From Alphaproteobacteria bacterium (GTDB taxonomy: Bacteria; Pseudomonadota; Alphaproteobacteria; Rhizobiales; Aestuariivirgaceae), in NCBI GenBank assembly GCA_024640405.1, contig JAHEFB010000014.1, positions 26,094-90,093 of the forward strand: a stretch of 64,000 bases of DNA, read 5' to 3'. The first letter of the stretch is position 1. Every line of letters begins with the position of its first letter. The notes beneath the pieces were generated by a model. The model had not been told where the DNA came from. It did not search any database and saw only the letters and a program-made list of their open reading frames with translations. Below are positions 47,438 through 58,758 of this stretch, one piece after another. A program made the position numbers and the translations under genes.

Positions 47438-48937
47438 ATGGTCAGGGAAATCGGACACTTCATTGGCGGCAAACTGGTTGCGGGCACATCCGGGCGGTTT
47501 GCTGACGTATTTGACCCCAACACCGGCGAAGTTCAGGCGAAAGTTGCTCTGGCCAGTGATGCCGAGTTGAAGTTGGCTGTGGCCGATGCCAGGGCTGCGC
47601 AACCTGCATGGGCGGCGACAAATCCGCAGCGGCGTGCGCGGATCATGTCCAAATTCGTCGAGCTGGTGAATGCCGAAAAGGAAGAGCTTGCGCAGATGCT
47701 GTCTGCAGAACACGGCAAGACCATTCCCGACAGCCATGGCGATATCCAGCGCGGCATCGAAGTATGCGAGTTCGCCACCGGCATCCCGCATCTGCTGAAG
47801 GGCGAGTACACCCAGAACGCCGGGCCCGGCATTGATATCTATTCCATGCGCCAGCCGCTTGGCGTTGCAGCCGGCATCACGCCTTTCAATTTTCCCGCCA
47901 TGATCCCGATGTGGAAATTTGCGCCTGCCATAGCCTGCGGCAATGCCTTCATTCTGAAGCCTTCCGAGCGCGATCCGTCGGTGCCGATGCGGCTGGCCGA
48001 ACTGATGATCGAAGCCGGGCTTCCGGCCGGCATCCTGAATGTGGTCAACGGCGACAAGGGCGCGGTTGATGCAATTCTTGACGATGTGGATATCCAGGCC
48101 GTCGGGTTTGTGGGCTCCACCGCCATTGCCGAATATGTCTATTCGCGCGGCTGTGCCTCCGGCAAACGCGTACAGTGTTTCGGCGGTGCCAAAAACCACA
48201 TGATTATCATGCCGGACGCGGATATGGACCAGGCGGTTGATGCCCTGATCGGTGCCGGATACGGCTCGGCGGGTGAACGCTGCATGGCAATATCCGTTGC
48301 GGTACCGGTGGGTGAGGAGACCGCGAACAAGCTGGTCAGCAAGCTGATGCCACGGGTTGAGAACCTGCGCATTGGCCCCTCGACAGACCGCGAGGCCGAC
48401 TATGGCCCCGTAGTCACAGAACAGGCGCTAGACCGCATCCGCGACTATGTTGAAGTTGGCATCAAGGAAGGCGCTACCCTCGCCGTCGATGGCCGCGACT
48501 TCAAGATGCAAGGGTATGAGAACGGCTACTTCATGGGCGGCTGCCTGTTCGATAATGTGACCAAGGACATGCGCATCTACAAGGAAGAGATTTTTGGCCC
48601 CGTACTGTCCGTGGTACGTGCCAAAACCTATGAAGAAGCGCTGGATCTGCCGATGAGCCACGAGTATGGCAACGGCGTTGCCATCTATACCCGCGATGGC
48701 GATGCAGCGCGCGACTTCGCCGACCGCATCAATATCGGCATGGTCGGTGTCAATGTGCCGATCCCCGTCCCGCTGGCGTATTATACCTTTGGCGGCTGGA
48801 AAAAGTCGTCATTTGGCGATTTGAACCAGCATGGTCCGGATTCGGTGCGTTTTTATACCCGTACCAAAACGGTGACGTCACGCTGGCCGTCAGGTATCAA
48901 GGACGGAGCGGAGTTTTCGATCCCGACCATGAATTAG
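47438..48937 (+). CDS. mmsA: CoA-acylating methylmalonate-semialdehyde dehydrogenase
   Basis: Oxidises methylmalonate semialdehyde (and malonate semialdehyde) to propionyl-CoA or acetyl-CoA in valine, thymine and inositol breakdown. 499 residues of aldehyde dehydrogenase fold. The catalytic cysteine is Cys282 in GSAGERCMAIS; FVGSTAIAEYVYSRG near residue 224 and PFNFPAMIPMWKFAPAIACG near residue 149 are the cofactor-binding blocks. The GERCM context identifies the CoA-dependent MmsA clade. Confidence 0.95.
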   Translation: MVREIGHFIGGKLVAGTSGRFADVFDPNTGEVQAKVALASDAELKLAVADARAAQPAWAATNPQRRARIMSKFVELVNAEKEELAQMLSAEHGKTIPDSHGDIQRGIEVCEFATGIPHLLKGEYTQNAGPGIDIYSMRQPLGVAAGITPFNFPAMIPMWKFAPAIACGNAFILKPSERDPSVPMRLAELMIEAGLPAGILNVVNGDKGAVDAILDDVDIQAVGFVGSTAIAEYVYSRGCASGKRVQCFGGAKNHMIIMPDADMDQAVDALIGAGYGSAGERCMAISVAVPVGEETANKLVSKLMPRVENLRIGPSTDREADYGPVVTEQALDRIRDYVEVGIKEGATLAVDGRDFKMQGYENGYFMGGCLFDNVTKDMRIYKEEIFGPVLSVVRAKTYEEALDLPMSHEYGNGVAIYTRDGDAARDFADRINIGMVGVNVPIPVPLAYYTFGGWKKSSFGDLNQHGPDSVRFYTRTKTVTSRWPSGIKDGAEFSIPTMN

Positions 48938-48965
48938 GCCTGAAAAGATATCAGCAACACTTTTT

Positions 48966-49000
48966 GCAGCCGCAGGCAACGGCTCGCGGCTGTTTGTTTG
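48966..49000 (+). terminator. intrinsic terminator after mmsA
   Basis: CAGCCGC (48967-48973) pairs with GCGGCTG (48986-48992), followed by TTTGTTTG. It starts 29 bp after the mmsA stop. Confidence 0.7.
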
Positions 49001-49139
49001 AATTTTGTTAAGCATGTTGGCAGTCCGGCACCCGAATGACGGCTCTGCAGCGATGGTTAGAGCGATCCTTGTGACGTCCCGTTAACATACACTGTGTCAA
49101 TCTCCGCGCCGGATTACCGGGTTTGGGGACGACAAAGAG

Positions 49140-50360
49140 ATGGCAAACTGGACTTTCATACTGATTGCCGTGCTGGCGGCACTTTCCATGCTGGTTGTGT
49201 TCAACTGGCGCCGGCGGGTTGTCCTGCGCCGCAGCGTTTTCATTGACCGGCCTTCAGACGAAATTTGGCCATCAATCGACTACCTCGCCGGAGACTTGTC
49301 ATGGCAGCGGTATTTCGACCATTCCGAAGTGGATGACGAGGGCAAAATCCGGGTTTTTCACTCACTGAAACGCGATGATGACAGCGAGGTCGGCTGGAAT
49401 CTTCAGTTTGAGGTCGTCGATCGCGAAGTAGGCCGATCCATAAGTCTTCGCCGCACCGGTATCGAGGACATATCAAAAAATGACCGGGTGCTTGAACTCG
49501 CTCTTGAGTTGCAACCGCAGACCAGAGGCACCCGGGTGGTGCTCCGGGAAGAATGGGGCCCGCGCTCGCTGACGGGTTTCGTGCTGGCTCACATGGATGC
49601 AGCCTCGATGCTGGCCAGACTGAAGAGTTGGGTGGAAACCGATCACGCCGAACCCAGGGGATCGAAAGGCTGGACATCAGGAATCATTTCCGGTGCTTCG
49701 TTGCTGGCTACCGCAGCAGCGTTCTCCTTGTTGCTGGGTTGGCAAACCGGTGTCATTTTTGTCGGGCTGCTGGTGCTGCATGAACTGGGACATCTGATAT
49801 CATTCCGGATGATTGGCCAGCCGTGGGGCAAAATCATATTCATGCCGTTTCTGGGCGGCGTGGCGGTGTCGCGTGTGCCGCACCTGCGCCTGGCCGATGA
49901 CGCATTTTGCGCGATCATGGGTGCCGGGCTTTCCATGGTTGCACTTGTGCCGGCAATTATCGTCACCACATGGCAGGTCACATCGCCGGCTGTCGTGCAG
50001 TTGGCATATGTAATTGCCGCCATTGCAGGAGCGCTCAATCTGCTGAACCTGCTGCCGGTGTTTCCGCTGGACGGCGGCCGCGTGCTGCGAGCCGTGATGC
50101 AGTCTGTCATGCCGGGGCATGTGCGGCTGGCGATGTTTGCGGTGGCGGGTGCGGTGGCGACGGGCGGACTGTATTTTCAGAACCCTGTGCTGGTGGCAAT
50201 TGCAGTTGTGGCGTTCTTCCAGAGCACACGGCTGGGTCCGGCGCGCGACGGTGTTGCGCTGATGAAACCCTATGCCGCCTCGGTCATGTGCGCCGCCTAT
50301 CTGTCGCTGGTGCTGGTGCATGGTGTTGCGGCGGTCAGATACTGGCCCAGTCTGGGTTGA
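49140..50360 (+). CDS. membrane metalloprotease (site-2 protease, M50) with SRPBCC-like N-terminal domain
   Basis: A 406-residue polytopic protein. Residues 1-25 are a transmembrane anchor, about 30-165 a soluble SRPBCC-like domain (RSVFIDRPSDEIWPSIDYLA to LREEWGPRSLTGFVLAHMDA). From about 180 the protein is an intramembrane protease: zinc ligands His214 and His218 with Glu215 (LLVLHELGHLI), and the third ligand Asp311 in NLLPVFPLDGGRVLRA. The fusion places a lipid/ligand-binding fold in front of an S2P core. Substrate unknown; the neighbourhood offers no anti-sigma factor. Confidence 0.85.
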   Translation: MANWTFILIAVLAALSMLVVFNWRRRVVLRRSVFIDRPSDEIWPSIDYLAGDLSWQRYFDHSEVDDEGKIRVFHSLKRDDDSEVGWNLQFEVVDREVGRSISLRRTGIEDISKNDRVLELALELQPQTRGTRVVLREEWGPRSLTGFVLAHMDAASMLARLKSWVETDHAEPRGSKGWTSGIISGASLLATAAAFSLLLGWQTGVIFVGLLVLHELGHLISFRMIGQPWGKIIFMPFLGGVAVSRVPHLRLADDAFCAIMGAGLSMVALVPAIIVTTWQVTSPAVVQLAYVIAAIAGALNLLNLLPVFPLDGGRVLRAVMQSVMPGHVRLAMFAVAGAVATGGLYFQNPVLVAIAVVAFFQSTRLGPARDGVALMKPYAASVMCAAYLSLVLVHGVAAVRYWPSLG

Positions 50361-50437
50361 TTTCACTTTCACAGGGTTGAACACATCCTGCGGGCGGGTT
50401 ACCAGTGCTGTGCCATCCAAATTCATCGCGGTTCAAA

Positions 50438-51577
50438 ATGCCCAGGCGACCGACTACCCGTTATACAAACCTGATTGAAGACGGCCGGCTGGACCCGGAT
50501 GCCGGTCAGCTTGATGTACTTGAGCGGCTGGATGCACTCGCCCTGCAGCTCGACGGCTATGATCTGCCTGCTCCGGCGAACGGTTTTGCGCGGCTGTTCA
50601 AACGCAAAAATGCACCGACAATTCCGCGCAGCGTGTATATCTGGGGTGACGTGGGGCGCGGCAAAACGCTGGTCATGGATCTGTTTCATGACGCCATAGC
50701 GCCGAAGACCAAGCGCCGTATTCACTTTCATGCCTTCATGCAGGAGGTTCACCGCGATATCCACGCCTACCGCAAGGACCAGGACAAGGGGCTGATCGAT
50801 GCGGCCGCGGACCCCATCGCGGCGGTCGCCGAAAACATCGCGGCTGAAGCCAGTGTGTTGTGTCTGGACGAGTTCCAGGTCAAGGACATCACCGACGCAA
50901 TGATCCTCGGACGCCTGTTCCAGGCACTGCACAAGGCCGGCAGTGTCATTGTGGCGACATCCAACATTCCACCTGATGAGCTGTATCGCAACGGCTTGAA
51001 CCGCAATCTGTTTGAACCGTTCATCGAATTTATCCAGTCGCGGTTCGACATCATTCAACTGAGCGGCCCGTCCGACTACAGGCTGGAGAAACTGTCGGGA
51101 GAAGAGGTTTATTTCTGTCCGCTGGGGCCGGGTGCGCTGGCACGTCTGAAACTGTTGTGGCGCAAGGTGACTGGTGGCGACAATGGCGCGGCGGAGGAAC
51201 TCGAGGTGCAGGGCCGGGTGCTGCCGGTGCCGCAAACAGCCAGAGGCGCTGCCTGGTTCACATTTGCCGAGTTGTGCGACAAGCCGCTGGGATCAGCCGA
51301 CTATCTGGCGATCGCCGAGGCCTACAAGATTGTCTTCATAGAAGGCGTGCGTGAGCTGGGCGAAGCACAGGGCAATGCGGCGCGGCGGTTTATCAACCTG
51401 ATTGATACACTTTATGATGCCAAGGCGCGCGTGGTGATCTCGGCCGATACACCGCCACAGGGCATTTACCGGTTTGCCGATACGCCGGTCGAGTTTGCCC
51501 GCACTGTTTCAAGACTGACTGAAATGCAGTCCGCGCAGTGGTGGCAAAATGCTGCGAATGCCTCAGCCGACGTGTAA
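50438..51577 (+). CDS. zapE: cell division protein ZapE (AFG1-like ATPase)
   Basis: A 379-residue P-loop ATPase linked to FtsZ-ring stability and membrane protein quality control. Walker A is IWGDVGRGKTLVMDLFH near residue 72; Walker B is VLCLDEFQVKDITDAMILG near residue 140; VIVATSNIPPDELYRNGLNR near residue 170 contains a sensor. The frame opens at 50405 but the ATG at 50438 (MPRRPTTRYTNLIEDGRLD) fits. ZapE directly upstream of mdh is the usual alphaproteobacterial order. Confidence 0.94.
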   Translation: MPRRPTTRYTNLIEDGRLDPDAGQLDVLERLDALALQLDGYDLPAPANGFARLFKRKNAPTIPRSVYIWGDVGRGKTLVMDLFHDAIAPKTKRRIHFHAFMQEVHRDIHAYRKDQDKGLIDAAADPIAAVAENIAAEASVLCLDEFQVKDITDAMILGRLFQALHKAGSVIVATSNIPPDELYRNGLNRNLFEPFIEFIQSRFDIIQLSGPSDYRLEKLSGEEVYFCPLGPGALARLKLLWRKVTGGDNGAAEELEVQGRVLPVPQTARGAAWFTFAELCDKPLGSADYLAIAEAYKIVFIEGVRELGEAQGNAARRFINLIDTLYDAKARVVISADTPPQGIYRFADTPVEFARTVSRLTEMQSAQWWQNAANASADV

Positions 51578-51630
51578 AGCGTCATTCTGCCATCATAAAC
51601 TATTTGCGAAGCGCTAGTTACTTGCGGTGA

Positions 51631-52728
<1,098 letters not shown>

Positions 52729-52838
52729 CGCTGCATCGACGCAACGCCCATCCGCTGGGGGTATCTCCGCCAGCTTTACGGCGTTGCGTTTTCGTTGTTC
52801 AATACTGCACGAAAACACTCAAACGGGACTGAAACACA

Positions 52839-54032
52839 ATGAACATTCATGAATATCAGGCCAAGGCGCTGTTGAAATCATTTGGCGTATCGGTCTCTGA
52901 CGGTGTTCCGATCATGCAGGCAAGTGAGGCAGAAGCGGCCGCCAAATCGCTTCCGGGACCGGTCTGGGTGGTCAAATCACAGATTCATGCAGGCGGGCGC
53001 GGAAAAGGCCGTTTCAAGGAACTGGGCGCAGATGCTGCCGGTGGCGTGCGTGTCGTAAAGTCGGTTGAAGATGTGGTGAAAAACGCGGCTGAAATGCTGG
53101 GGAACACGCTGGTTACCAAACAGACAGGGCCTGCCGGCAAACAGGTCAACCGGCTCTATATTGAAGACGGTGCCGACATTGCGAGAGAACTCTACCTGTC
53201 GATTCTGGTGGACCGCACGGTTGGCCGCGTCGCCTTCGTTGTGTCGACCGAAGGCGGTATGGACATTGAAGCCGTGGCGGAAGAAACGCCCGAGAAAATT
53301 ATCACTGTCGCCATTGATCCAATCGCCGGCATTACCGACGCAGATGTCGCGGCACTGTGTGACGGGCTGAAACTGGAGGGCGATGCCCGGGCAGACGGCC
53401 AGACACTGTTTCCCACGCTGTACAAGGCGTACACCGAAACCGACATGAGCCTGCTTGAGGTCAATCCGCTGGTTGTGCTGGGGGACGGACATCTGCGGGT
53501 GCTGGACGCCAAGGTATCCTTCGACGGCAACGCAGATTTTCGCCAGCCTCAACTTGCCGAACTTCGTGATCTGACTGAAGAGGATGCCAAGGAGATCGAG
53601 GCATCGAAATTTGACCTCGCCTATATTGCGCTCGATGGCGATATCGGCTGCATGGTGAACGGCGCCGGCCTTGCCATGGCAACCATGGATATCATCAAGC
53701 TCTACGGCGCATCGCCTGCCAATTTCCTCGATGTGGGTGGCGGCGCCACGACAGAGAAGGTAACCGCTGCCTTCAAGATCATTACTTCCGATCCGCAGGT
53801 CAAAGGCATTCTGGTCAACATTTTTGGCGGTATCATGCAATGCGACGTGATTGCCGAAGGGGTTGTCACTGCGGTGAAGGAAGTTGGTCTGCAGGTGCCG
53901 CTGGTCGTCCGGCTGGAAGGCACCAATGTCGAGCGCGGCAAGGAGATCATCAACAGCAGCGGATTGAACGTCATTGCGGCAGACGATCTTGACGACGCGG
54001 CACAGAAGATCGTCAAGGCAGTAAAGGGTTGA
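52839..54032 (+). CDS. sucC: succinyl-CoA ligase, ADP-forming, beta subunit
   Basis: Couples succinyl-CoA hydrolysis to ATP formation with SucD. 397 residues: an ATP-grasp domain (residues 1-240, [17 protein letters not shown] near residue 48) and a C-terminal CoA-ligase domain ([18 protein letters not shown] near residue 326). It overlaps the following ORF by four bases. Confidence 0.98.
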   Translation: MNIHEYQAKALLKSFGVSVSDGVPIMQASEAEAAAKSLPGPVWVVKSQIHAGGRGKGRFKELGADAAGGVRVVKSVEDVVKNAAEMLGNTLVTKQTGPAGKQVNRLYIEDGADIARELYLSILVDRTVGRVAFVVSTEGGMDIEAVAEETPEKIITVAIDPIAGITDADVAALCDGLKLEGDARADGQTLFPTLYKAYTETDMSLLEVNPLVVLGDGHLRVLDAKVSFDGNADFRQPQLAELRDLTEEDAKEIEASKFDLAYIALDGDIGCMVNGAGLAMATMDIIKLYGASPANFLDVGGGATTEKVTAAFKIITSDPQVKGILVNIFGGIMQCDVIAEGVVTAVKEVGLQVPLVVRLEGTNVERGKEIINSSGLNVIAADDLDDAAQKIVKAVKG

Positions 54033-54625
54033 GTGCCGGCAAGACATTGAGCCTGCGCCGATTTGTACTTGCGGGTACTTTCGTCGTGGCGACGATAACA
54101 GGCACCCAGGCCCAGGGTCCGGCTGATGACGAAGCCGATCCGGTGTTTGTGTTCAACAAGGTTTGCTATTCCCAGGTGCCTTCCATCGGGGCCATCCGGG
54201 ATATGGCCACCAGGCTAGCGTGGCAAGCGCTGGAAAAATCCGATCTGAAACCGTTTTCGCCGGATCCGAATCCGGAAGTGCTGGAAGGCTGGGATGTGCA
54301 GGTCGGCAAGAAGTTCTTCCGGCTCGGCCTGGTTCGCACGGCGGTCAGTGACAAGTTCAAGCGATCATTCCCGGATTTCGCGGATGGTGCGGCAACATCA
54401 TGCACGCTGGTTCTCGACGGCGGAAGCAATGCTGTGAAAGTTTCTGAAGGTATGCAGAAACTCGCCGGCAAGGATCCGGCCAGCAAGGACGTACCGGACG
54501 GTGAATTCAGGACCACGACATGGGCCGGCGGCAATGAAAACTACAAGGTGTTTCTGATCTCCAAGGCAGCCGCTGCGGGAGAAACAGGTTTGTTGAACGT
54601 GACAATATTGGCAAAGGCAAAGTAG
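54029..54625 (+). CDS. exported hypothetical protein embedded between sucC and sucD
   Basis: A 198-residue protein with a clear N-terminal signal ([20 protein letters not shown]), so it should be periplasmic. The TTG start overlaps the sucC TGA, suggesting coupled translation. Two cysteines ([10 protein letters not shown] and [10 protein letters not shown]) could form a disulfide. No family recognised; a similar-length exported domain with a FxKxCYSQ motif may exist in other alphaproteobacteria. Its position between the two subunit genes of one enzyme is unexpected, because an exported protein has no obvious role in succinyl-CoA ligase. Confidence 0.7.
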   Translation: MSAGKTLSLRRFVLAGTFVVATITGTQAQGPADDEADPVFVFNKVCYSQVPSIGAIRDMATRLAWQALEKSDLKPFSPDPNPEVLEGWDVQVGKKFFRLGLVRTAVSDKFKRSFPDFADGAATSCTLVLDGGSNAVKVSEGMQKLAGKDPASKDVPDGEFRTTTWAGGNENYKVFLISKAAAAGETGLLNVTILAKAK

Positions 54626-54675
54626 CGCCTGGTGCATTTTTCAAAAAGTGCCGAACGACAGAAAGAAGTGAAGCA

Positions 54676-55578
54676 ATGTCCATCCTTATCGACAAGACCA
54701 CCAAAGTCCTCGTGCAGGGGCTGACCGGCAAGACCGGCACTTTCCATACCGAGCAGGCGCTTGCCTATCACGGTACGAAAATGGTGGGCGGTATCCATCC
54801 GAAGAAAGGTGGAGAGACATGGACCGGAAAGGGCGGTGAAACACTTCCAGTGTTTGCGAGTGTGGCGGAGGGCAAAGAGGCAACCGGTGCCGATGCATCC
54901 GTTGTATATGTTCCGCCGGCCGGTGCGGGCGCTGCCATCATAGAGGCGATCGAGGCTGAAATCCCGCTCATTGTATGCATTACCGAAGGTGTGCCGGTTG
55001 GCGACATGGTGAAGGTCAAGGCGCTGCTGGACAAGTCGAACTCGCGTCTGGTGGGCCCCAACTGTCCGGGCATTCTTACCCCGAATGAATGCAAGATCGG
55101 TATCATGCCGGGCAACATTTTTTCCAAGGGATCCGTCGGCGTTGTATCTCGTTCCGGAACGCTGACCTACGAAGCAGTGTTCCAGACAACCAATGAAGGC
55201 CTCGGCCAGACAACCGCGGTCGGTATCGGCGGTGACCCGGTCAAGGGTACAGAGTTCATCGATGTGCTTGAGATGTTCCTTGCTGATGATGAAACCCGGT
55301 CGATCATCATGATTGGTGAAATTGGCGGCTCGGCTGAAGAAGATGCGGCACAGTTTATTGCTGATGAGGCGAAAAAGGGACGCGCAAAACCGGTCGCCGG
55401 GTTCATTGCGGGCCGCACCGCTCCTCCCGGCCGGACCATGGGGCATGCCGGCGCAGTCATCTCCGGCGGCAAGGGCGGCGCTGAAGACAAAATCGAGGCG
55501 ATGCGTGCTGCAGGCATAGCGATTGCCGATTCTCCGGCCACGTTAGGCAAAACACTTGCTCAGCGGTTGAAAGCTTAG
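54676..55578 (+). CDS. sucD: succinyl-CoA ligase alpha subunit
   Basis: Partner of SucC; 300 residues. CoA-binding domain [20 protein letters not shown] near the start, and the phosphohistidine at His257 in [36 protein letters not shown] near residue 123 is a further family block. AGAAAGAAGTGAAGCA precedes the ATG. Confidence 0.98.
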   Translation: MSILIDKTTKVLVQGLTGKTGTFHTEQALAYHGTKMVGGIHPKKGGETWTGKGGETLPVFASVAEGKEATGADASVVYVPPAGAGAAIIEAIEAEIPLIVCITEGVPVGDMVKVKALLDKSNSRLVGPNCPGILTPNECKIGIMPGNIFSKGSVGVVSRSGTLTYEAVFQTTNEGLGQTTAVGIGGDPVKGTEFIDVLEMFLADDETRSIIMIGEIGGSAEEDAAQFIADEAKKGRAKPVAGFIAGRTAPPGRTMGHAGAVISGGKGGAEDKIEAMRAAGIAIADSPATLGKTLAQRLKA

Positions 55579-55678
55579 CAAAAACGGCTATGTTGATTTG
55601 ACGCGGGTGAGTTTTATACCGCGCCAAAGTCAATCTATTAAGGCTCACTGCAGGTTTTTATCCGGCAGAGTAGGTAAC

Positions 55679-58645
55679 ATGGCCAAGACAGACGCGAACG
55701 ACGTGTTCGAACAAACGTCATTTCTCTACGGTGGAAACGCCCAATTCATTGAACAACTGCAAGCCGCTTACGAGCGCGATCCAAGTTCGGTAGACCCGGA
55801 CTGGCAGGAGTTTTTCGCAAATCTCGGAGACAATCCCGCCGACGTTGCGGCGAAGGCGGATGGTCCGAGCTGGGCGCGGGCCGACTGGCCGCAGCCGCTC
55901 AACGGCGAAATGGTCTCGGTGCTGGATGGTGACTGGACGGCGGTCGAAAAATCCATCGGTGGCAAACTTGCGGGAAAAGCCGCCAGGTCCGGCAATGAGC
56001 TGGAAGTTGAAGAACTGCGCAAGGCGACTCTGGATTCTGTGCGTGCGTTGATGATGATCCGGGCTTACCGCATGCGCGGACATCTGATCGCGGATCTTGA
56101 TCCGCTGAACCTGCGCGAAAAGCAGCCACACCCGGAACTCGATCCTGCGTCATACGGTTTTGGGCCGGAAGACCTTGATCGCGAAATCTTCATCGACAAT
56201 GTGCTGGGCCTTGAACGTGCCACCATCAACCAGATCGTGGCGATTCTGAAATCGACCTATTGCTCGACCATGGCGGTTGAGTTCATGCACATGTCTGATC
56301 CTCGTCACAAGGCATGGCTGCAGGAGCGTATCGAAGGTCCGGACAAGTCAATCGAATTTACGGTATCCGGTAAAAAGGCCATTCTAAACAAACTAATCGA
56401 GGCTGAAGGCTTCGAGGCCTATCTGAATGTGAAATACACCGGTACAAAGCGGTTTGGTCTGGACGGCGGTGAATCAATCGTGCCGGCTCTTGAGCAGATT
56501 ATCAAGCGCGGCGGCAATATGGGCGTCAGCGAAATTGTGCTGGGCATGGCACACCGCGGGCGGCTGAATGTGCTCGCCAACGTGATGGGCAAGCCCTACA
56601 CGGCGATTTTCCATGAGTTCAAGGGCGGATCATCCACGCCCGAAGAAGTCGAGGGTTCCGGTGATGTGAAGTATCACCTTGGTTCGTCGTCTGACCGGGA
56701 GTTTGACAACAACAAGGTCCACCTTTCGCTGACGGCCAATCCGTCTCATCTGGAGATCGTCGTTCCGGTGGTGCTTGGCAAGGCCCGGGCAAAGCAGGAC
56801 CAGCTTGGCAAGGAGCGGTCAAAGGTCATGCCGCTGCTGATCCATGGAGATGCGGCGTTTGCCGGTCAGGGTGTGATTGCTGAATGCTTCGGCCTGTCGG
56901 GATTGAAGGGCCATCGGTCCGGTGGATCAATCCACTTCATCATCAACAATCAGATCGGCTTTACGACCAGCCCGATCTGGGCCCGTTCATCGCCATATCC
57001 GTCAGATGTGGCCAAAATGATTGAAGCGCCGATTTTCCATGTGAACGGCGATGATCCGGAGGCTGTTGTCTACGCGGCCAAGATTGCGACCGAGTTCCGG
57101 CAGACATTTGGCCATCCGGTGGTTATCGACATGTTCTGTTATCGCCGGTTTGGTCACAATGAAGCTGATGAACCCGCGTTTACCCAGCCTGTCATGTACC
57201 GGCGGATTGCAAAGCATGTGCCAGTGGCCCAGTTGTATGCGCAAAGGCTGGTGGCAGAAGGTACGATAACGGATGCCGAACATGCTGACATGAAGGCGAC
57301 GTTCCGCAGCAGAATGGAAGGTGACTTCGAGGCTGCAGACAACTACAAGCCAAACAAGGCCGACTGGCTGGACGGGCGTTGGTCCGGCCTCACAACCACC
57401 CAGATAGACGATGATCCGCGCCGGGGGAAGACCGGTGTGGATGCCAAGAAGCTGAAAAAACTTGGCGAGCAGATGTACACTGTTCCCGGTGATTTCAATA
57501 TTCACCGCACTTTGAAGCGGGTGATTGACAGCCGGATGAAGGTCATGAAGGCTGGTGTTGGCCTGGATTGGGCGACAGCTGAATCCCTGGCTTTTGCTAC
57601 ACTGCTGGAAGACGGAAACAAGGTCAGACTGTCAGGCCAGGATGTCGAACGCGGTACATTCTCTCAGCGGCACGCTGTGTGGATTGATCAAGAGACTGAA
57701 CGCCGCTATGCGCCGCTGAAACACCTGAAGGGTGAAAAATCCAACGACTTTGAAATTATTAATTCAATGTTGTCGGAAGAAGCAGTGCTTGGTTTCGAGT
57801 ACGGTTACACGCTGGCAGAACCGCAGACCCTGGTGTTGTGGGAAGCGCAGTTCGGTGACTTTGCCAATGGTGCCCAGGTCATTTTCGATCAGTTCCTGTC
57901 ATCGGGTGAACGTAAATGGTTGCGGATGTCCGGACTGGTATGCCTGCTGCCTCATGGTTATGAAGGCCAGGGGCCGGAGCACTCTTCAGCGCGTTTCGAA
58001 CGCTTCCTGCAGATGTGTGCCGAAGATAACATGCAGGTTGCCAACTGCACGACGCCTTCAAACTATTTTCATATTCTGCGCCGCCAGATGCACCGTGATT
58101 TCCGTAAACCACTCATTCTGATGACACCGAAATCACTTCTGCGGCACAAGAAATGCGTGTCGACACTGGATGAGATGGGGCTGGATTCCTCTTTCCACCG
58201 GGTGTTGTGGGACGATGCGCAAGTTCACGAGGATGCGCCCATCAAACTGCTGAAAGACGAGAAGATCCGCCGCGTGGTTCTGTGCACCGGCAAGGTCTAT
58301 TATGATCTTTACGAAGAACGCGAGAAACGTGGCATAAACGACATCTATCTCATGCGCGTCGAACAGTTGTACCCGTTCCCGGCCAAGGCACTGGTGAATG
58401 AACTGTCGCGTTTCAAGGATGCTGAAATCGTGTGGTGCCAGGAAGAGCCGCAAAACATGGGTGCATGGACATTTATTCAACCTTATATGGAATGGGTCCT
58501 GAACCGGATTGAGGCAAAACATCGTCGTCCAAGCTATGCAGGCAGGCCTGCGTCGGCCTCGACGGCAACCGGACTGATGAGCCGTCATTTGAAAGAGCTG
58601 GCCAGGTTCCTTGATACGGCGCTTGGTGGGACGAAGGTGGGTTAG
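55679..58645 (+). CDS. sucA: 2-oxoglutarate dehydrogenase E1 component
   Basis: Thiamine-diphosphate-dependent decarboxylase of the 2-oxoglutarate dehydrogenase complex. 988 residues. N-terminal FLYGGNAQFIEQLQAAYERD; ThDP region GMAHRGRLNVLANVMGKPY near residue 285 and INNQIGFTTSP near residue 425. The C-terminal transketolase-like region includes HGYEGQGPEHSSARFERFLQ near residue 760. The frame is open back to 55598, but MAKTDANDVFEQTSFLYGG at 55679 is the conserved start. Confidence 0.97.
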   Translation: MAKTDANDVFEQTSFLYGGNAQFIEQLQAAYERDPSSVDPDWQEFFANLGDNPADVAAKADGPSWARADWPQPLNGEMVSVLDGDWTAVEKSIGGKLAGKAARSGNELEVEELRKATLDSVRALMMIRAYRMRGHLIADLDPLNLREKQPHPELDPASYGFGPEDLDREIFIDNVLGLERATINQIVAILKSTYCSTMAVEFMHMSDPRHKAWLQERIEGPDKSIEFTVSGKKAILNKLIEAEGFEAYLNVKYTGTKRFGLDGGESIVPALEQIIKRGGNMGVSEIVLGMAHRGRLNVLANVMGKPYTAIFHEFKGGSSTPEEVEGSGDVKYHLGSSSDREFDNNKVHLSLTANPSHLEIVVPVVLGKARAKQDQLGKERSKVMPLLIHGDAAFAGQGVIAECFGLSGLKGHRSGGSIHFIINNQIGFTTSPIWARSSPYPSDVAKMIEAPIFHVNGDDPEAVVYAAKIATEFRQTFGHPVVIDMFCYRRFGHNEADEPAFTQPVMYRRIAKHVPVAQLYAQRLVAEGTITDAEHADMKATFRSRMEGDFEAADNYKPNKADWLDGRWSGLTTTQIDDDPRRGKTGVDAKKLKKLGEQMYTVPGDFNIHRTLKRVIDSRMKVMKAGVGLDWATAESLAFATLLEDGNKVRLSGQDVERGTFSQRHAVWIDQETERRYAPLKHLKGEKSNDFEIINSMLSEEAVLGFEYGYTLAEPQTLVLWEAQFGDFANGAQVIFDQFLSSGERKWLRMSGLVCLLPHGYEGQGPEHSSARFERFLQMCAEDNMQVANCTTPSNYFHILRRQMHRDFRKPLILMTPKSLLRHKKCVSTLDEMGLDSSFHRVLWDDAQVHEDAPIKLLKDEKIRRVVLCTGKVYYDLYEEREKRGINDIYLMRVEQLYPFPAKALVNELSRFKDAEIVWCQEEPQNMGAWTFIQPYMEWVLNRIEAKHRRPSYAGRPASASTATGLMSRHLKELARFLDTALGGTKVG

Positions 58646-58758
58646 GGGGAGAGTTCACAGCTTTGGTTGCTACGCGATCTCCCAGCCTGATTGGTTTGTG
58701 TATCTCTGTTGCGGTCATGTTCCGACCGGACGGCAACAGTCTTTAAAGGACGGACGTG

